A DNA stretch of 64,000 nucleotides from NCBI RefSeq assembly GCF_000622385.1, contig NZ_JASD01000008.1, forward strand, positions 1,612,001-1,676,000. Direction: 5' to 3'. A model generated the notes under the pieces. The model had not been told where the DNA came from. It saw nothing but the letters and a program-made list of their open reading frames with translations, and ran no database searches. The DNA is from Sulfitobacter noctilucicola (GTDB taxonomy: Bacteria > Pseudomonadota > Alphaproteobacteria > Rhodobacterales > Rhodobacteraceae). Below are positions 62,253 to 64,000 of this stretch, one piece after another (positions within the stretch are counted from its first letter, which is position 1; the number at the start of each line of letters is the position of its first letter). The position numbers were made by a program, and so were the translations under genes.

Positions 62253-63335
62253 ATGACGCATAGTGAACCCATTTTCCGGCTAGAGGGCGTGACGCGCCGA
62301 TACGCCGATTTGACGGCGCTGGATCAAATAGATTTCGTTGCACAAAACAACGGCTACATTTCTCTTTTGGGGCCATCTGGATCGGGCAAGACCTGTCTGC
62401 TGCGCATCATTGCTGGCTTTGAAAAACCTGATGCCGGGCGGGTCTGGTTTCAAGGACAGGACATTACCGATTTGCCCGCTCATGAGCGCGGCATCGGATT
62501 TGTTTTCCAGAACTTCGCATTGTTTCCGCATCTAACCATCTTCGAAAATGTGGCCTTTGGCCTACGCAATGGCGAGACGACCGTCGCAGAAGAAGAGATC
62601 ACCAGCCGCGTCGCAGAGGCGATAACCATGGTCGGGCTGGCTGGCTTGGAGGACCGTTCGCCGGATCAGATTTCCGGTGGACAGAAACAGCGGGTCGCCT
62701 TGGCTCGTACCTTGGTTTTGCAGCCGAAACTCGTGCTTCTGGATGAACCTTTGGGCGCTTTGGACGCAAACCTGCGTGACCGGATGCAGACCGAATTGCG
62801 CGCCATCCGTGAACGTCTTGATGTAACCTTTCTGCACGTAACAGGCAGCGAAACCGAAGCCTTGGCCATGGGTGACAGTGTCGCTGTGCTAGATGCAGGG
62901 AAAATTGTTCAATACGGAACACCTGACGAGATCTATGACACGCCCGACAGCTCGGACGTCGCATTGTTCCTCAACCGCTTCAACCTGTTCGATGGTCGCC
63001 TTGAGAGCGGCACATTCACTGGCCCCTTTGGCAAGGTTCCTGCACCAACCGCGCGCGCAAACCCGAAGGATGTTTATGCCATCCGCTATGACCGCACCCA
63101 GATTTTCGATCAGGGCGCACCATTGCCGGGTCCGGCGCTGCCTGTCCGCTACCTCGCCAACGAATATCTGGGGTCTTCGATCGTGTTTCTGTTCGAAGCT
63201 GCCGACGGCAAGACAATCGAGGTGGACCACCATCTGAGCTTTGGCGAGCCTCGGGAGCTGGAGATCGGCGCGGACTATGTCCTGTCCTGGGATCCCGCAC
63301 ATGCAATCATTTTTGGTCAGGAGGTTGCAGCATGA
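62253..63335 (+). CDS. ABC transporter ATP-binding protein (PotA type)
   Basis: This 360-residue ATPase has Walker A GPSGSGKTC, Q-loop VFQNFALFPHLTIFENVAF, signature ISGGQKQRVALARTL, Walker B LLDEPLGALD and a TOBE-type C-terminal domain. The final Thr-to-Cys in GKTC is an unusual but tolerated change. The switch loop reads VTGSETEALAM where VTHDQxEAL is expected, so the conserved histidine is replaced by Gly or Ser. The 236-base AT-rich gap upstream holds its promoter; I see no further gene there. It pairs with the permease gene that starts within its stop. Confidence 0.9.
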   Translation: MTHSEPIFRLEGVTRRYADLTALDQIDFVAQNNGYISLLGPSGSGKTCLLRIIAGFEKPDAGRVWFQGQDITDLPAHERGIGFVFQNFALFPHLTIFENVAFGLRNGETTVAEEEITSRVAEAITMVGLAGLEDRSPDQISGGQKQRVALARTLVLQPKLVLLDEPLGALDANLRDRMQTELRAIRERLDVTFLHVTGSETEALAMGDSVAVLDAGKIVQYGTPDEIYDTPDSSDVALFLNRFNLFDGRLESGTFTGPFGKVPAPTARANPKDVYAIRYDRTQIFDQGAPLPGPALPVRYLANEYLGSSIVFLFEAADGKTIEVDHHLSFGEPRELEIGADYVLSWDPAHAIIFGQEVAA

Positions 63336-64000
63336 GCACCGACATTGTGAACAAGCAGAAAACGCCAACTTTCAAACTGCTCGCTCCCGGCGTGGTGTGG
63401 ATGATCCTTTTCCTCGTCGCTCCGATCATGATGATTGTCTACGTGTCCTTCTGGACCCAGACGACGTTTTCGATCAACTCGACCCTTACACTCGAAAGTT
63501 GGCGCAACTTCTTTGCCTCTGACGCATATGTCGGGGCGTTGTGGACCACGGTTCGCCTTTGGTTGATCGTTCTCGGCATGACCTTTCTCATCGGGTATCC
63601 GGCGGCGCTTTATGTCGGGCTTCTGGTCAAAAGCAAAACACTGTCGACCGTCCTGCTGGTCCTCTGCGTGATCCCGTTCTGGACGTCATTCCTGATCCGC
63701 GTTCTGGCGTGGCGCCCGATGTTGGGTAAGGAAGGTGCGGTCAATATCGTGCTGCAAAAGATGGGTCTGATCGACAGCCCTATCGAGGTTCTGCTGTTCT
63801 CCGAACTTTCGGTCATCATCGGTATGACGCAGATTTACGTCGTGTTCATGGTCGGACCGATTGCCTTTATGTTGGGCCGCATTGACCGCAACATCATCGA
63901 AGCCGCCCGCGATCTGGGTGCCGGTTTCGGACGCATTTTCTGGAAGATCATCTTTCCCTTAAGCCTGCCGGGGGTCGTCGTTGGCGCGATCTTTGTCAGC
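63332..64000 (+). CDS. ABC transporter permease (PotB type), 5' part; runs past window end
   Basis: The frame starts at ATG 63332 within the stop of the ATPase gene (ATGA) and stays open to the last base, giving 223 residues. After a short N-terminus (MSTDIVNKQKTPTFKLLAPG) come hydrophobic segments, including VVWMILFLVAPIMMIVYVSF and YPAALYVGLLVKSK. Near residue 190 the EAA loop begins IEAARDLGAGFGRIFWKIIF, followed by PLSLPG. This is the PotB side of a polyamine-type importer. The second permease and probably a normal exported binding protein may lie beyond the edge. Confidence 0.9.
   Translation, partial: MSTDIVNKQKTPTFKLLAPGVVWMILFLVAPIMMIVYVSFWTQTTFSINSTLTLESWRNFFASDAYVGALWTTVRLWLIVLGMTFLIGYPAALYVGLLVKSKTLSTVLLVLCVIPFWTSFLIRVLAWRPMLGKEGAVNIVLQKMGLIDSPIEVLLFSELSVIIGMTQIYVVFMVGPIAFMLGRIDRNIIEAARDLGAGFGRIFWKIIFPLSLPGVVVGAIFVS

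Noticed and set aside
1..64000. CRISPR arrays, tRNA or rRNA genes, insertion sequences, integrases and replication origins
   Set aside because: None was seen on either strand; the repeats found are short arms in operon gaps, not direct-repeat arrays or transposon ends.

Overview
The window looks like chromosome or large-replicon DNA from a marine alphaproteobacterium, most likely the Roseobacter group of the Rhodobacterales. This is inferred from the moderately high GC content, the many TRAP and ABC uptake systems, the ectoine-degradation genes, a sorbitol dehydrogenase resembling SmoS of Rhodobacter, and protein sequences that read like that group. No rRNA, tRNA, CRISPR array, transposase or integrase was seen. 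Almost all of the window is catabolic gene clusters, each with its own transporter and regulator.

Layout, left to right. (1) 2-805 is the end of a chemoreceptor gene, facing an AbrB-family membrane protein gene with an in-frame stop (857-1870). (2) 2144-8493, minus strand: a TAXI-type TRAP receptor and fused permease, followed by an acyl-CoA ligase and a thiamine-diphosphate enzyme. (3) 8740-9734: a MaoC-like hydratase and a phasin. (4) 9871-13568: the ectoine breakdown genes doeD (minus) and doeA-doeB (plus). (5) 13558-24536, minus strand: a long sugar or polyol operon with binding protein, two permeases, a 62-residue membrane protein, two ATPases, a DhaK-DhaL kinase, a LacI regulator, a TIM-barrel isomerase/epimerase and a Gfo/Idh/MocA oxidoreductase. 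Two near-identical palindromes precede it. (6) 24782-30687: a GntR regulator divergent from a DctPQM TRAP transporter and malonyl-CoA decarboxylase (a probable malonate system), then a SmoS-like dehydrogenase. (7) 30752-34633: a haem-type membrane protein with a Tat-exported partner, a universal stress protein, a decayed flavin oxidoreductase and a beta-hydroxyacid dehydrogenase. (8) 34714-49401: an M28-like peptidase, an IclR regulator, and a long plus-strand operon with a Dpp/Opp-type transporter, a quinone-reductase-like protein, HyuB, HyuA and an M20 peptidase. (9) 49486-54166: LysR, a VOC protein, an FAD/NAD(P)-binding protein, a decayed fragment and an AEC transporter. (10) 54273-59574: LysR divergent from pxpA, BCCP, biotin carboxylase and two KipI/KipA-like carboxyltransferase subunits. 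(11) 59801-64000: a PotD-like protein without an export signal, coupled to a two-winged-helix GntR protein, then a PotA/PotB-type ABC transporter that runs off the right edge.

The common theme is scavenging of organic nitrogen, compatible solutes, polyols and short acids. The least ordinary parts are the split urea-carboxylase-like cluster (55309-59574), the signal-less binding protein coupled to the double-winged-helix regulator (59801-62016), the M28 homologue lacking its usual glutamate pair (34714-36444), and the tandem operators at 24603-24648. All protein assignments come from reading translated sequences; no database search was run.
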